A stretch of DNA of 64,000 nucleotides from Mangifera indica (taxonomy: Eukaryota > Streptophyta > Magnoliopsida > Sapindales > Anacardiaceae): positions 3,100,001 to 3,164,000 of the forward strand of contig NC_058150.1 of assembly GCF_011075055.1 (NCBI RefSeq), written 5' to 3'. Positions 24,390 through 34,627 of the stretch are shown here, piece by piece. The notes under the pieces are model-generated. The model was not told where the DNA came from, made no database searches, and saw nothing but the letters and a program-made list of their open reading frames with translations. The translations under genes and the position numbers were made by a program. Numbering within the stretch: the first letter of the stretch is position 1; every line of letters begins with the position of its first letter.

Positions 24390-24946
24390 TTTCACCTGTG
24401 TTTCAATTTGCTTCTCTCTATTGGACTTAGAATCAGTTTGAGAAATATAAGATGTATTATTTGAGAGTCCCTTGGCCAATTTGTTGATAATATATTCTGT
24501 GGAAGAATATGATTTTTTATAATTTGTAGATTTTCATGGTTTTTTTTTTTTTAAAAAAGAATCTTGTTTGAATCAAATCTTCGAATAAGTCATACCAAAT
24601 AAATAAACTCTGGATCCATTGATTGACTGACAACCGCTCGATCAAGTTATCATGGCTATGCTTCGGAGTTGCAACAGCCAACGAGGTTATAATAGGAATT
24701 TAATGAATAAGACAAAATGGCTGCCATACCGTTTTGGCGCCAAAACAATTACCTCACTTCCCGCATGCTGCCTCTCAATCTGAACACTAATCTGCTGGCC
24801 GTTATCCCATAACTAACTGGCTGACGTCAGCAACAAACGCCGACGGCTAATATAAATACTCCGTCCAAAACAATTACCTCACTTCCCGCATGCTGCCTCT
24901 CAGTCTGAACACTAATCTGCTGGCCGTTATCCCATAACTAACTGGC

Positions 24947-24954
24947 TGACGTCA
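24947..24954. promoter_or_regulatory. TGACGTCA (C-box / bZIP site), duplicated at 24822-24829
   Basis: A perfect palindrome in the larger GCTGACGTCAGC context, 23 bases upstream of the TATA box in each promoter copy. TGACG motifs are bound by TGA-type and related bZIP factors in plants; binding here is inferred. Confidence 0.55.
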
Positions 24955-24976
24955 GCAAACAAACGCCGACGGCTAA

Positions 24977-24984
24977 TATAAATA
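24977..24984 (+). promoter_or_regulatory. Proximal TATA box of USP-B
   Basis: TATAAATA lies 83 bases before the USP-B start codon. The upstream duplicate at 24851-24858 would place a second initiation point about 125 bases earlier. Confidence 0.65.
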
Positions 24985-25066
24985 CTCCGTTGTCTATATT
25001 AAGTCCCTTGCTGCTTTATTTTGTGGAGGAATCGGAAGATTATTGTGAGTGAGAGCGAGTTTAGAT

Positions 25067-27184
25067 ATGGAGAGAGTAGAGCCAACTAGGATAATGTTTG
25101 CGGTGTCAGAGTCGAAGCGATATGGCTACCCTCACCCCTCTGGAATCAGCAGAAGAGCTTTCCAGTGGACTCTTGAAAAGATCGTTCTCAATAACACAAA
25201 TGCTTTCCGCTTTTCCTTCATCCACGTCCATTCCCCTGGCGCTACTAGTATGTATTTCTCTGCTGTAATTAGGTTTCTGTTTGTTTGTTTCTTGGGAAAG
25301 TGAAAGAAAAGCAAAGGATTAAGTAAAACTTGATAAATCTTGAGGTTATCTAATGTTGATTTTCATGAAAATTATAATTGTCTTGTCCTTCTATTGATTC
25401 CAACTACATATGCATATTTTCTTGGGAAACAAATCTTTCGGATGTTATGTAATTTGTGTAATTTTCTTGGCGTTAATTGCATGTATATTTCCAGCTTTCC
25501 TGGCTCTTCTCGCATTTATTCATTTGATGTAATTATGCTTCTGTTTGCTTGTTTCTTGAGAAATTGAAAGAAAAGCGAAGAATGAACTAAACCTTGATAA
25601 TTCTTGAGGTGAGTACAGGATGTTTTCCATGAAAATTGAAATGATCTTGCGCTTCGATCAGTTTTAACTACATTTGCTTGTTTTCTTGTGAGCCAAATCG
25701 ATTAAAAGGGCATATAATTTAATGAAATTCCCTTGGTGTTCATTCCAAGTAATTCCTTTTGTAAAATAATTATATTTGTTGTGTTCTGTTTGGTTCCTTA
25801 GAAAATGGAGGAAAATAATAAGAAGTAAAAGACTAGTTTAATCTTGAGTGATTCTCTTACTCCAAGGAAATCTTATCATCAATCCTCCGTTCTGAATTAA
25901 AACATTGGCATTTTTATTAGTTTCTTGTACAAGTTTAATTCTTAGGAAACCAAAAATAAAAGTGCGCACATTCTTAATGTTAATGTTGACCTTGGCACAG
26001 TTCGATTTGGCTTACTTGATTTTGTTCTTGACGGTGTTTTCTTTTTCGTATGAAATATGAATTAACCGTATTCAGCATGCATACAATACGACATCAATTT
26101 CTTCTACTTGCAATTATAGAACACTGCTATAATTGCTTTTTATTTATTTATTTTTTATTTTAGGCAGAGATTAATATATTGGAATAGAAGAGCCTAGACT
26201 TGAAAGAATCTTAGTTTCTTTTCATAAATATTCCTTTGCAGTATGTGCCTAATTGTTCGTTTAATAATCTCATTGCTTACTCAAATGCAGGGTAGGGTTT
26301 TCATAACTTCATTATTCATGGTGCTTTCTTTTGCTCATGCTTTCAAATTTCTATGTACAATTAAATATGTTTCATAATTTGGTCCTTCCTTATGGAAAAA
26401 CGGAAATTTCCTTATAGAAAACTAAGGGTGTATTATTTATGATACAATTTGCTGTTCATGGAAATAAGAGATGTCAAAAACATTTGTAGTTTATTGCGTT
26501 TTATTTATTTATTTAAAGAACAATTAGAATTCCTTATTAAGTAGACACATCTGTAGCTATATAGGCTGAATTAGGAGCGGCTTTGTGTGCCTATGGGTTG
26601 TGTCAGCCTGCAAAATGGCAAGTGTTGGAGCATGACCTAAAGCCTATGGTCGTGTCTTTATAGGCCTTTAGCAGATTGGACTCAATTCAACTTAATTTTC
26701 AAATAAGTTGAGAATCTTTATTCGAGCCCAACTTGAGCTCGGCCCATATGATCTCTACTTGGGTTTTTTGAGTTATGGATTTTAAACTGAGGCAAACTTG
26801 TCCCAAGCCTAACCCTAGACATCTATTTCTCAAATTAGGTGATTAATTAGGTGACGCTTACTTGATCACTCTATCCTTTCATTTGTTTTGAAAAAGACAA
26901 TAAAGTTTCACAATTATCTTATATAATTTTTTTAATAATTCTCTTCGCATGCAAGCGTTTTTTTTTTTTTGGTCTTCCCCGATACTGCTGCGTGCATGAA
27001 TAATGCATAAATACAAAGAATCGATATTACTTGTACTATGTTTTGGGCAGATGCACAATCAGAGAGGAACAACATAAACGGAAATGCACTGTTGCAGTAT
27101 TTTGCCAACAGATGTAATGAGCGGCAGGTAATGGATTACTAGTTTCTTTAAATTCAATTTGTTGCATAGTTATTATTTTCCCTT

Positions 27185-27218
<34 letters not shown>

Positions 27219-27427
27219 AAGAGACACACACACACTTTAGTATAACTAATTAATTTTATGTTAATGCTTGCAGATAAATGATTATGAAGTTATCAATGTG
27301 GTAGGTCTGCATGTGGGAAAAATTATCTGCAAGGAAGCGAAACGAAGAATGCCAATTCTTTTGATTGTGGGAAGAATAGTACAACGTCAACGTCCTCGCA
27401 CTGGTCTTAATCGTTTGACGAGGTATT

Positions 27428-27481
<54 letters not shown>

Positions 27482-27683
27482 TGTTTTGTTCTTGAAGATT
27501 TTTATTTTATTTTATTTGATACTAGCTGAGATTGAGAAATGTAAAAATATATGCAGGATCATTACTGGTGAGGTGAGTAAACATTGTGTGAAGCATGCTA
27601 AATGCCCAGTTCTGACCTATAAATTTAGCGAAGAAGATAATAATTTGGAGGAGCTTTCTTATGATCTGCTGGTTGATACTTAG
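25067..27683 (+). CDS. Universal stress protein paralogue (USP-B), 4 exons, 177 aa, degenerate ATP-binding loop
   Basis: Exons 25067-25247, 27051-27127, 27274-27422 and 27557-27683; phases close to 534 nt. It opens MERVEPTRIMFAVSESKRYGY and ends with SKHCVKHAKCPVLTYKF plus an acidic tail, so the UspA fold edges are kept. Exon 2 is 45 nt shorter than in USP-A. The loop that should read GxxGx9G(S/T) is replaced: Gly119 is followed by RIVQRQRPRTGLNRLTRIIT before Gly140-Glu141, about eight residues longer and lacking the middle Gly and final Ser/Thr. Nucleotide binding is therefore doubtful. The frame is fully open and all splice sites are intact, so it is probably still a gene. A (TA)n run begins just after the intron 3 donor. 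The promoter is tandemly duplicated. Confidence 0.86.
27433..27476. repeat. (TA)n microsatellite in USP-B intron 3
   Basis: About 22 TA units starting ten bases after the donor. A second cluster of TA, GA and CA runs lies in intron 2 at about 27186-27235. Confidence 0.95.
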
Positions 27684-27887
27684 CACCAAGACTAAATTGT
27701 TTTTTTGTGCAAAATGAACTGGAATTTCGGTTTTTTAGATTAATTTTGTGTTGATACTGAATATATGAACCATGGATGAATGAATGAGGACATGGGAAAA
27801 CATAAACTCAAAGCCATTTAGTGTTGTTGGATCCTTCTTCATTTGTGATCTTAAAATCTTACAACTATATTCATTTGTGTTGTTTGA

Positions 27888-28060
27888 TAGGACTGATAGC
27901 ATCCGAAAATAATCTTAGTGGAGAATTACCTGAATCTTTTGGGAATTGTAATAGTGTGATAAATATTAGCATTTACAGAAATTGCTTTAGTGGGAAAATC
28001 CCTGAGAGTCTCTGGATGGCATTGAATCTGGAAGCTGATATTATTGTGTCCCAAGGCTGA
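27888..28060 (+). pseudogene. Leucine-rich-repeat receptor kinase fragment
   Basis: Translation gives ASENNLSGELPESFGN followed by NISIYRNCFSGKIPESLW, two consecutive plant-type LRR units (LSGxLPxxxGN / FSGxIPxxLW), then a stop after ADIIVSQG. No kinase domain, signal peptide or neighbouring exons are visible. It is a short relic dropped between USP-B and a PWWP gene fragment. Confidence 0.7.
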
Positions 28061-28189
28061 GGGCACTCGGATTACTTGCGATGCTTTCAATGAATGCGTT
28101 GCAAGAAACTTTGATATAAATTTGCTTTTCAAAAGTGTTCTCTTCATTTCTAAAAATTCTTTTGCCCATTTTAATGGAAAGATAAATCA

Positions 28190-28765
28190 AACTGTCCCAT
28201 AATGTTAGTGCTAATAATACTTCTTTCAGATCTTCAAAACTCATATGCATTTGTTGTTCTTGTATTAGCAAATAAAGGCTGAATAACGAGTTCTTATGGT
28301 CTGGGCAGAGAATGTTTTCATTTCAAGTTAATCTAAGAAACCAAAATTCCAGTTCAATTTACATAAGAAAGCTACTCCATCAATTTTGTGTTTCTTCCTC
28401 ATCAGTTTCCTTATTGTCCCTCTTCTTATTCTCTACTCTTGCAGCCTGCTTTGGTTGAGACGATTTTGCTTTGCCATCAATTTCCCCTACTCGTCTTCAC
28501 TTCAGTGCCGCTGCAGATTGACTGAGTTTCACTGTATCCAAATTTTCATCTTCGTTCTCCTTGAGCTTTTTCCGCTGAGTTGTCTGTTCCGGGGACTTTT
28601 GATTGGTTTGATTCTGATGGTTTGCTGAAGAACTGGGTTCACGTTCTAGTGTCTTTCTCTTTCTACGAGGCTGACCCTTGTTGTAAATTTGCTAGTTGGA
28701 TTCATTACAATAGACTGAGCTTCTAAATGCGCAGAGAAACTCCCCAATCACATCAAGGGAACGAC
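28190..28765 (-). pseudogene. Truncated copy of the PWWP gene (3' flank plus coding fragment)
   Basis: 28190-28310 resembles the region just downstream of the intact PWWP gene (about 34990-35110; shared TGTATTAGCAAATAAAGGCT). 28383-28760 then matches the coding stretch 35900-36275 in the same orientation, with point changes and small indels that break the frame. The ~790 bp that separate these parts in the intact gene are missing. It ends abruptly where the USP inverted repeat begins. Confidence 0.85.
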
Positions 28766-28792
28766 ACTAGCTTGAATTACTCCTAGCATTAG

Positions 28793-28940
28793 CATCGACT
28801 CAGTCTCTGCAAACACTATCCTAGTCGGCTCTGCTCTCTCCATATTTAAACTCGCTCTCACTCACAATAATCTTCCCGATTCATCCACAAAATCAGGAAG
28901 CAAGGGACTAATTATAGACAATGAAGTGAGTATTTATATT
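28793..28940 (-). pseudogene. USP 5' end, inverted copy (left arm of hairpin 1)
   Basis: On the minus strand this reads as a USP-B-like promoter and start: TATA box (28931-28938 in complement), leader, and an ATG at 28843-28841 opening a MERAEPTRIVFA-like peptide that runs out of homology after about 17 codons. 28847-28874 is identical in reverse complement to 25036-25063 in the USP-B leader (28 bases). Confidence 0.85.
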
Positions 28941-29072
28941 AGGGGCCAGTGGATTAGTCCCTTGCTTCTTGATTTTGTGGATGAATCGGAAGATTATTGT
29001 GATTGACAGCGACTTTAGATATGGAGAGAACAGAGCGGACTAGGATACTGTTTGCATTGACACAGTCGAAGC
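28793..29072. repeat. Inverted repeat 1 (USP 5' ends, arms about 118 bp, spacer 44 bp)
   Basis: 28793-28910 and 28955-29072 are inverted copies of the USP leader and first codons, with scattered mismatches. A + strand transcript crossing both would fold into a long hairpin. Confidence 0.9.
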
Positions 29073-29870
29073 GCTATTGCTACCTTTCCCCCCCTCTGGA
29101 ATCAGCATAAGAGCTTTCCAGTGGACCTTTGAAAGGATCGTTCTCAAATAACACAAATGATTTCCCTTTTTCCTTCATCCACGTCCATTCACCTAGCGCT
29201 ACTAGTATGTATTAGTTTGTTGTAATTAGGTTTCTGTTTGTTTCTTGAGAAAGTGAAAGAAAAGTAAAGAATTGACTAGAACTTGACAAATTTTGAGATA
29301 TCTAATGTTGATTTCCATGAAAATTTTAATTTTCTTGTCCTTCGATCGATTTCAACTACATTTGCATGTTTTCTTGGGAACCAAATGTATATTTCCAGCT
29401 TTCCTTCCTTCTCATATTTAATCATTAGTTGTAACTATGTCTCTGTTTGCCTGTTTCTTGAGAAAGTGAAAGAAAAACGAAGGATTAACTAAACCTTGAT
29501 AATTCTTGCGGTGAGTTAAGGATGTTTTCCATGAAAATTGAAATTATCTTGTGCTTTGATCAGTTTTAACTACATCTGATTGATTTCTTGTGAGCCAAAT
29601 GGATCGGAAGGGTATATAATTTTATGCAATTCCCTTCGTGTTCATTCCAAGTAATTCCTTCTGTAAAATAATTATATTTGTTGTGTTCTGTTTGGTTCCT
29701 CAGAAAACAGTAGGAAGTAAAAGACTAGTTTAATCTTGAGTGATTTTTTTGCTCCAAGGTAAGCTGTTCATCAATCCTCTGATCTGAATTAAAATATTAG
29801 TATTTTCATTAATTTCTGGTACAAGTTTAAACCTTACGAAACCAAAAATGAAAGGTGTGCACATTGAAAC
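28955..29870 (+). pseudogene. USP pseudogene (copy C): leader, exon 1 and part of intron 1
   Basis: The ATG at 29021 opens MERTERTRILFA, but exon 1 contains a stop and indels (…LESA-stop…) before the donor-like AGTATGTA near 29203. Downstream to about 29870 the sequence follows USP-B intron 1 (for example CAAGTAATTCCTT and TTGTGTTCTGTTTGGTTCCT). No exons 2-4 are present; the copy ends where a repeat-like block begins. Its own TATA box is missing because the promoter side was replaced by the inverted arm. Confidence 0.85.
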
Positions 29871-29871
29871 C

Positions 29872-30225
29872 CTTCCTATGGGGAAATGAAAAGGACGTTG
29901 AAGAAGATTGATAGACGATCTTGGGGGGGAATTGGCGGAAGTCCTTTGACCTTCATCCTTCGTCAGAGAAGATCAATGGATGAACACTAGAGATGAAACC
30001 CTAAAAATGGAGTGAGGGGGAAAATAAATTTTTTAAAATTTAATCACTGAGAAAAATTATGAGATTTATAAAGTAAAGGAGAGGGGAAAAATATAAATTT
30101 TTAAGGTTTTAGGGTTTAATTGTAAAATGACAAGTTAACCTATTGGTAGATGTTTGAATTTTGAAATGTTGGAATGTGTTTTGAAGAATGGGCTAAAACA
30201 TAGGTGGAAAATAGTTCTTTGGTTA
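29872..30225. mobile_element. Degenerate family B foldback element
   Basis: The right end, reversed, reads CCAAAGAACTATTTTCCACC, like the other family B ends. The interior has the same GGGGAAAA…TTTTTAAGGTTTTAGGGTT texture. The left end is poorly preserved. It truncates USP copy C. Confidence 0.5.
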
Positions 30226-30984
30226 TGTTTTATTTATAAAATTTAATAAATGAGGTATTTCAATCAACATTTTGAGGTTTACCATTTTGCATGTTTAAGT
30301 ATTTTTTGCTATGCATTAATTTTCGTGGTTTTAAAAGTAAGGAGTCAAGTCGTATATACCTCTTCAGGTCATATTTTGTATAGGAATATATATCTACAAA
30401 TGGGTGTTAAATCCAACTTAAATACTTTGGGTCTTTTCTAGTCAAAGTAGCACGAGGTGAGTTTCCACATTTCAGAAATGTTTCCATTTTCGAAACTCCC
30501 CAAAACTTGTACGAAATATTTCAGATCATTTCGCAATTTTTGAAATGTATTTCTTTTAAAAGGAGAATCTTAAAATCGATTAAACACACATCTTTTGTAT
30601 TTTTAAACCTGAAATGTCTTTAAATCTCATATTAAATTCATCTCTTTTCTACTTTTTGATGTGTTACTTATCACTTTTCTAACATGTTATATAGATTGGT
30701 ATATATTGTTATTTTTTTCTTAAATATCTATATATGTTTGTTCAAGAACAATTTATAATAAGTTTTATGATTTCATTTTATAATATTCTTTATTTTTATT
30801 ATTTCTTTATTATTTATTTTTATACTATACAAGTTTATACAAATTTATATATTTTTGTTATAAAAAATTTGATATTTATAGAAAAACTCTTATATTTTTT
30901 ATATTTATAAATTTTCTTATATTTTTTTTAAATACATTTTTACATTTCCATTTTTGCGTCTCATTTCTATTTTTGTGTTACATA

Positions 30985-31297
30985 GTTTCTAGTTATTAAG
31001 GTGATTGACAAAGTTGTTCATCGCTTACGACTACCAACGTATGCTATGATCCATAATGTCTTCCATGTCTCTCTTTTATGCCCTGCTTATGCTCGGGTAC
31101 TAGCATCACCTACTTTACCGCCCCAATTCACACCTCAGCGGTGGCCTCAAGCCATCACAGTACTGCTCCAACTGTTACGCTCCTTATTCAATGGCAAAAT
31201 GAACCTATTGCTGCGGTCACATGGGAGTTTGCAGACATCATTCGCCATCAATTTCCCTCTTTCTCCCTTGAGGGCAAGGAAGTCGGGAGGGGGTATT
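30985..31297 (+). mobile_element. 3' end of a Ty3/gypsy pol gene, frameshifted
   Basis: One frame gives HRLRLPTYAMIHNVFHVSLL, the conserved segment after integrase in chromodomain-type gypsy elements. After a frame change, LIQWQNEPIAAVTWEF and FPSFSLEGKEVGRG match the chromodomain-like C-terminus. Reverse transcriptase and integrase core are absent. A purine tract at 31281-31293 looks like the polypurine tract before the 3' LTR. Confidence 0.78.
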
Positions 31298-31642
31298 TGA
31301 TACAAACTAAACTAATGGTGCGAAAAGTTTTTGTGGAAGATGCACAGTGGCAGACCGTTGATGCTGAAACACGGAATTAGGTGTCGTTTCAATTGTGTTG
31401 ATTTTAGTTGCACGACGTCGTTTTGGTTCCGTATGTATTAAGAATGGATGTCGTTTTATTCTAGTGGAACACTGTCGTTTTTAGCTTCATTTGATTCTGT
31501 ATTCATATGGTTTAAAAGGTGTAAAATTTGATGGGAAGTTATAAGCGTTCCGTCACACAGATTATGTTTTCCCTCCCTCTCTGAATTTTCTCTCAATTCA
31601 TCTGGAATCTTCTTCTGTTTTCAAATCAACGATTTCAATAAC
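31298..31642 (+). mobile_element. Probable 3' LTR of the gypsy fragment
   Basis: It starts TGATACAAAC right after the polypurine tract and contains promoter-like and CT-rich sequence (TTCCCTCCCTCTCTG). The right boundary (…CAATAACA) is a guess because no 5' LTR is present for comparison. It includes GACGTCGTTTT motifs also seen at 39.55 kb. Confidence 0.45.
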
Positions 31643-31871
31643 AGCCGAAAAGGATGCATGGAAACACATCAATAGGTGCTTTTCTGGTGCTTCCGAAAGT
31701 TTCGGTTTCCGAAAAAAATTGGTACAAAATATTTCAGATGCATTCAAAAAATTATTAAAAAATTGAACACGCGTTTCAAGGTTCAAATGCAGTTTCCTAT
31801 TTGAGTTTAAACAACGAACACATATTCAGACTCTTGGGATTAAACCCTCAAAGCCTGAAGAATCTCAGACT

Positions 31872-32010
31872 TAAAATATTTGGAATCAATCCAAGCCCAA
31901 GACGACGCCATTAACTCTGTCGTTGCAGGCTTTGATTGTTATCTTTTCACAGGATACGTTGACAAAACAGTTAAAGTATGGAGACGAGAGCTTCAAAAAA
32001 AATGTATGAA
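31872..32010 (+). pseudogene. WD40-repeat protein fragment
   Basis: Translation gives ESIQAQDDAINSVVAGFD followed by LFTGYVDKTVKVWRREL and KHFLVEVV. These are WD40 repeat blocks of the plant JINGUBANG-like type (HDDAVNAVVAGFD…FTGSADGTVKVWRRE). The usual GSADGT is GYVDKT. Only about one and a half repeats remain, so this is a relic. Confidence 0.65.
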
Positions 32011-32374
32011 GCATTTTCTGGTTGAGGTTGTTTATAAAGAATCGGTCAAAAGTAAATTCATGTTTTTTGATAAAATAAGAGAATACAGTGAAGCGTCAAA
32101 TGGCTGTCATTAACAATGTTATTGTTATCAAGAATTTTCTAATCTTAATTATTTTCAAAAATCTTATTAACTTAAAAATCTGCTACTCATCCTAACTAGC
32201 GCTTGTAAATTAAAGGAACAAAAATAATAAATGTTAAAAAATCTGCACAATACACATATTTTATGATAAAAAAAATTTTATTATATTTTTTAATAAAAAA
32301 TTAGTATTTTTTATATTTACATTTTTTAAAAATACGTTTTCGAGTTCCGGTGCTACTTGGACAGCCAGCATCAA

Positions 32375-32445
32375 AACCCAGATTCCATAACAGTGCCAGA
32401 AGCCTTTGTTTGTCATCTCCTGCGCCACAGGAAAGCTCTTGCGCG
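32375..32445 (-). pseudogene. Short fragment of the PWWP gene
   Basis: Matches 36500-36565 of the intact PWWP coding region (shared CAGAAGCCTTTG and TCATCTCC blocks) with small indels. As with the 28.4 kb fragment, it lies directly upstream of a USP copy. Confidence 0.55.
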
Positions 32446-32484
32446 AGGGATAATTGTAGTTATAGCGCTTCGACTCTTTCATCA

Positions 32485-34370
32485 CTGGCCGTCAGCAAAC
32501 AAACACCAACACCTAATATAAATACTCACTTCGTTGTCTATATCGAGTCTCTTGCTTCTTGATTTTGTGGAAGATCGGGAAGTTTATTGTGAGTGAGTTA
32601 AATATGGAGCGAGGAGAGCTGAACACGATCATGTTTGCGGTGTCAGAGTCTGTTGGAGACTCAAATAAAAAGGAAATAAAAAGAGTTAATTGGTTTTGTG
32701 TAATATGAGTTTCAATTTTCACACTTGTAACTTTAATATATATTTTCGATATTATATCAGAGCACAAACCAGACGACGGATTTAACAGTCTAAGTGTTCC
32801 TGGATATAAGTGATAATGCACCAAATCAAAAATCGACTGAACCAAACGATAGATCTAACACCCTAGGTGTTTGCACTTAATACTCGTTCACGCTAACACA
32901 AATGCTTTCCGATTATTTTTCATCCAAGTTTATTCACCTGGCCCTACTAATATGTATTCCTTTGCTGTAATTAGGCTTCTGTTTGTTTGTTTCTTGAGAA
33001 AGTGAAAGAAAAGTAAAGGATTAAGTAGAACTCGATAAATCTTGAGTTTATCTAATGTTGATTTTCATGAAAATTATACATGTCTTGTTCAACTACATTT
33101 GCATGTTTTCTTGGGAACCAAATGTTTTGCATGTTATGTAATTTGTGTGATTTTCTTGGCGTTAATTGCATGTCTATTTCCAGCTTTCCTTCCACCGCTT
33201 CTAACTCCATCCCCTGCCTCTTCTCATATTTATTCAAATGGATCGGAAGGGTATATAACTTAATGTAATTCCCTTCATGTTCATTCCAAGTAATTCCTTT
33301 TATAAAACAATTATATTTGTTGTGTTCTGTTTGGTTCCAGAGAAAATGGAGGAAAATAATAAGAAGAAAAACACTAGTTTAATCTTGAGTGATTCTTTTG
33401 CTCCGAGGTAATCTATTCATCAATTAATCCTCTGATCTGAATTAAAATATTAGTATTTTTATTAATTTCTGGTACAAGTTTAATTATTTGGAAACCAAAG
33501 AGGAAAAGTGCACACATTCTTAATGTTAACATCTGGCTCATTTGATTTTGTCCTTGACGGTGCCTTCTTTTTCGTATGAATTGACCAAATTCAGTTTGCA
33601 TGAGCAATTTCGAGAACACTGCTGTAATTGCTATTCATTATTATTTTTTCTTTTATTTTAGGCAGAGATTAATCTTAGTTTCTTTTCATAAATATTCCTT
33701 CGCAGTATGCGCCTAATCGTTCGTTTAATAATTTATTTTGAATTGGATTGCATTTGTAATAAAAAAGACAATAAAGTTTCAAATTTATCTTATATAATTT
33801 TTTTTAGTAATTCTCTTTGCATGAAAGGCTTTTTTCTTCTTGTCTTTGCTACGGCTGTGTGCATGAATATGCGGCATTAATATTACTTGTAATATGTTTT
33901 TGGCAGTTGCAGAAACAGAGAGGAACAAGAATAACGGAAATTCACTGTTGCAGCGTTTTGCCAACAGATGCAATGAACAGCAGGTAAAGGATTCCTAGTT
34001 TCTTCAAATTCAATTTGTTGCATAATTATTATTTTCCCTTGATATATATAAACACACACTCTTCAGTATAACTAATTAATTGTGTGTCAATAATTACAGA
34101 TAAATGATTTTGAATTAATCAATCAGATAGGCTCAAATGTGAGAAAAATTACATGTAAAGTGAAAGAAGTGATGCCATATAATTTGATAGTGGGAAAAGT
34201 AATACTACATCAAAGTTCACGAATTATTCTTGATCCCTCAACGAGGTATTATATATATGTTGTTGATGTTCAATTCATATAATTAATTTTTTGTGCAATC
34301 TTGAGATTGAGAAACATGAATAAATTTGCAGGACTATTTTTGAAGAGATGAACGAATATTTCACTTTCCA
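32485..34370 (+). pseudogene. USP pseudogene (copy D), interrupted in exon 1 and cut in exon 4
   Basis: Promoter and leader resemble USP-B (TATAAATA at 32517-32524). The ATG at 32602 opens MERGELNTIMFAVSES and homology breaks at 32650, where about 235 bp of foreign sequence replaces roughly 100 bp of exon 1. It resumes at about 32886 with the end of exon 1 and follows intron 1. Exon 2-like 33906-33981 and exon 3-like 34101-34244 are still open (…LIVGKVILHQSSR…). Exon 4 begins near 34332 but after about 30 bases runs into an inverted copy of itself. It cannot make a normal USP. Confidence 0.86.
32651..32885. mobile_element. Short LTR-retrotransposon-like insertion in USP copy D exon 1
   Basis: Begins TGTTGGAGA, a common start of Ty1/copia LTRs. 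About 100 bases later it shows TATATCAGAGC, close to the TGGTATCAGAGC primer-binding site that pairs with initiator tRNA-Met. No coding region and no second LTR were found, so this is a fragment or TRIM-like element. Confidence 0.45.
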
Positions 34371-34627
34371 CAATATTCACTCATCTCTTCAAAAATAGTC
34401 CTAGTCCTGCAAATTTATTCATATTTCTCAATCTCAAGATTGCATAAGAAATTAATTATATAAATTGAACATTAACAACATATATATAATAACTTATTGA
34501 AGGATCAAGAATAACTCGTGGTCTTTGATGCATTATTACTTTTCCCACTATCAAAATATTTGGCATTACTTTTTTCACTTCTTTAGATATAATTTTTTGC
34601 ACATTTGAACCTTTCTTATTGATTACG
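34115..34627. repeat. Inverted repeat 2 (USP exon 3-intron 3-exon 4; arms about 250 bp, loop 11 nt)
   Basis: 34115-34360 and 34372-34627 are inverted copies covering most of exon 3, all of intron 3 and the start of exon 4 of USP copy D. The arms differ by scattered substitutions and a 6-base GGACTA repeat in the right arm. The loop is 34361-34371. RNA from either strand would form one long, nearly continuous stem. Confidence 0.95.

Larger units (their letters stand above)
24740..24990 (+). repeat. Tandem duplication of the USP-B promoter (125 + 126 bp)
   Basis: 24740-24864 and 24865-24990 are near-identical direct copies, adjacent with no spacer. I see one substitution (CAATCTG versus CAGTCTG) and one inserted A (CAGCAACAAAC versus CAGCAAACAAAC). 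Each copy carries a TGACGTCA palindrome (24822 and 24947) and a TATAAATA box (24851 and 24977). Confidence 0.95.
24390..25066. other. USP-A to USP-B spacer
   Basis: Contains the USP-A 3' UTR (to about 24530) and the duplicated USP-B promoter described separately. No gene. Confidence 0.7.

Noticed and set aside
24740..24990. Short direct repeats considered as a CRISPR-like or satellite array
   Set aside because: Only two adjacent units of 125 bp that contain promoter elements; a simple tandem duplication explains it.
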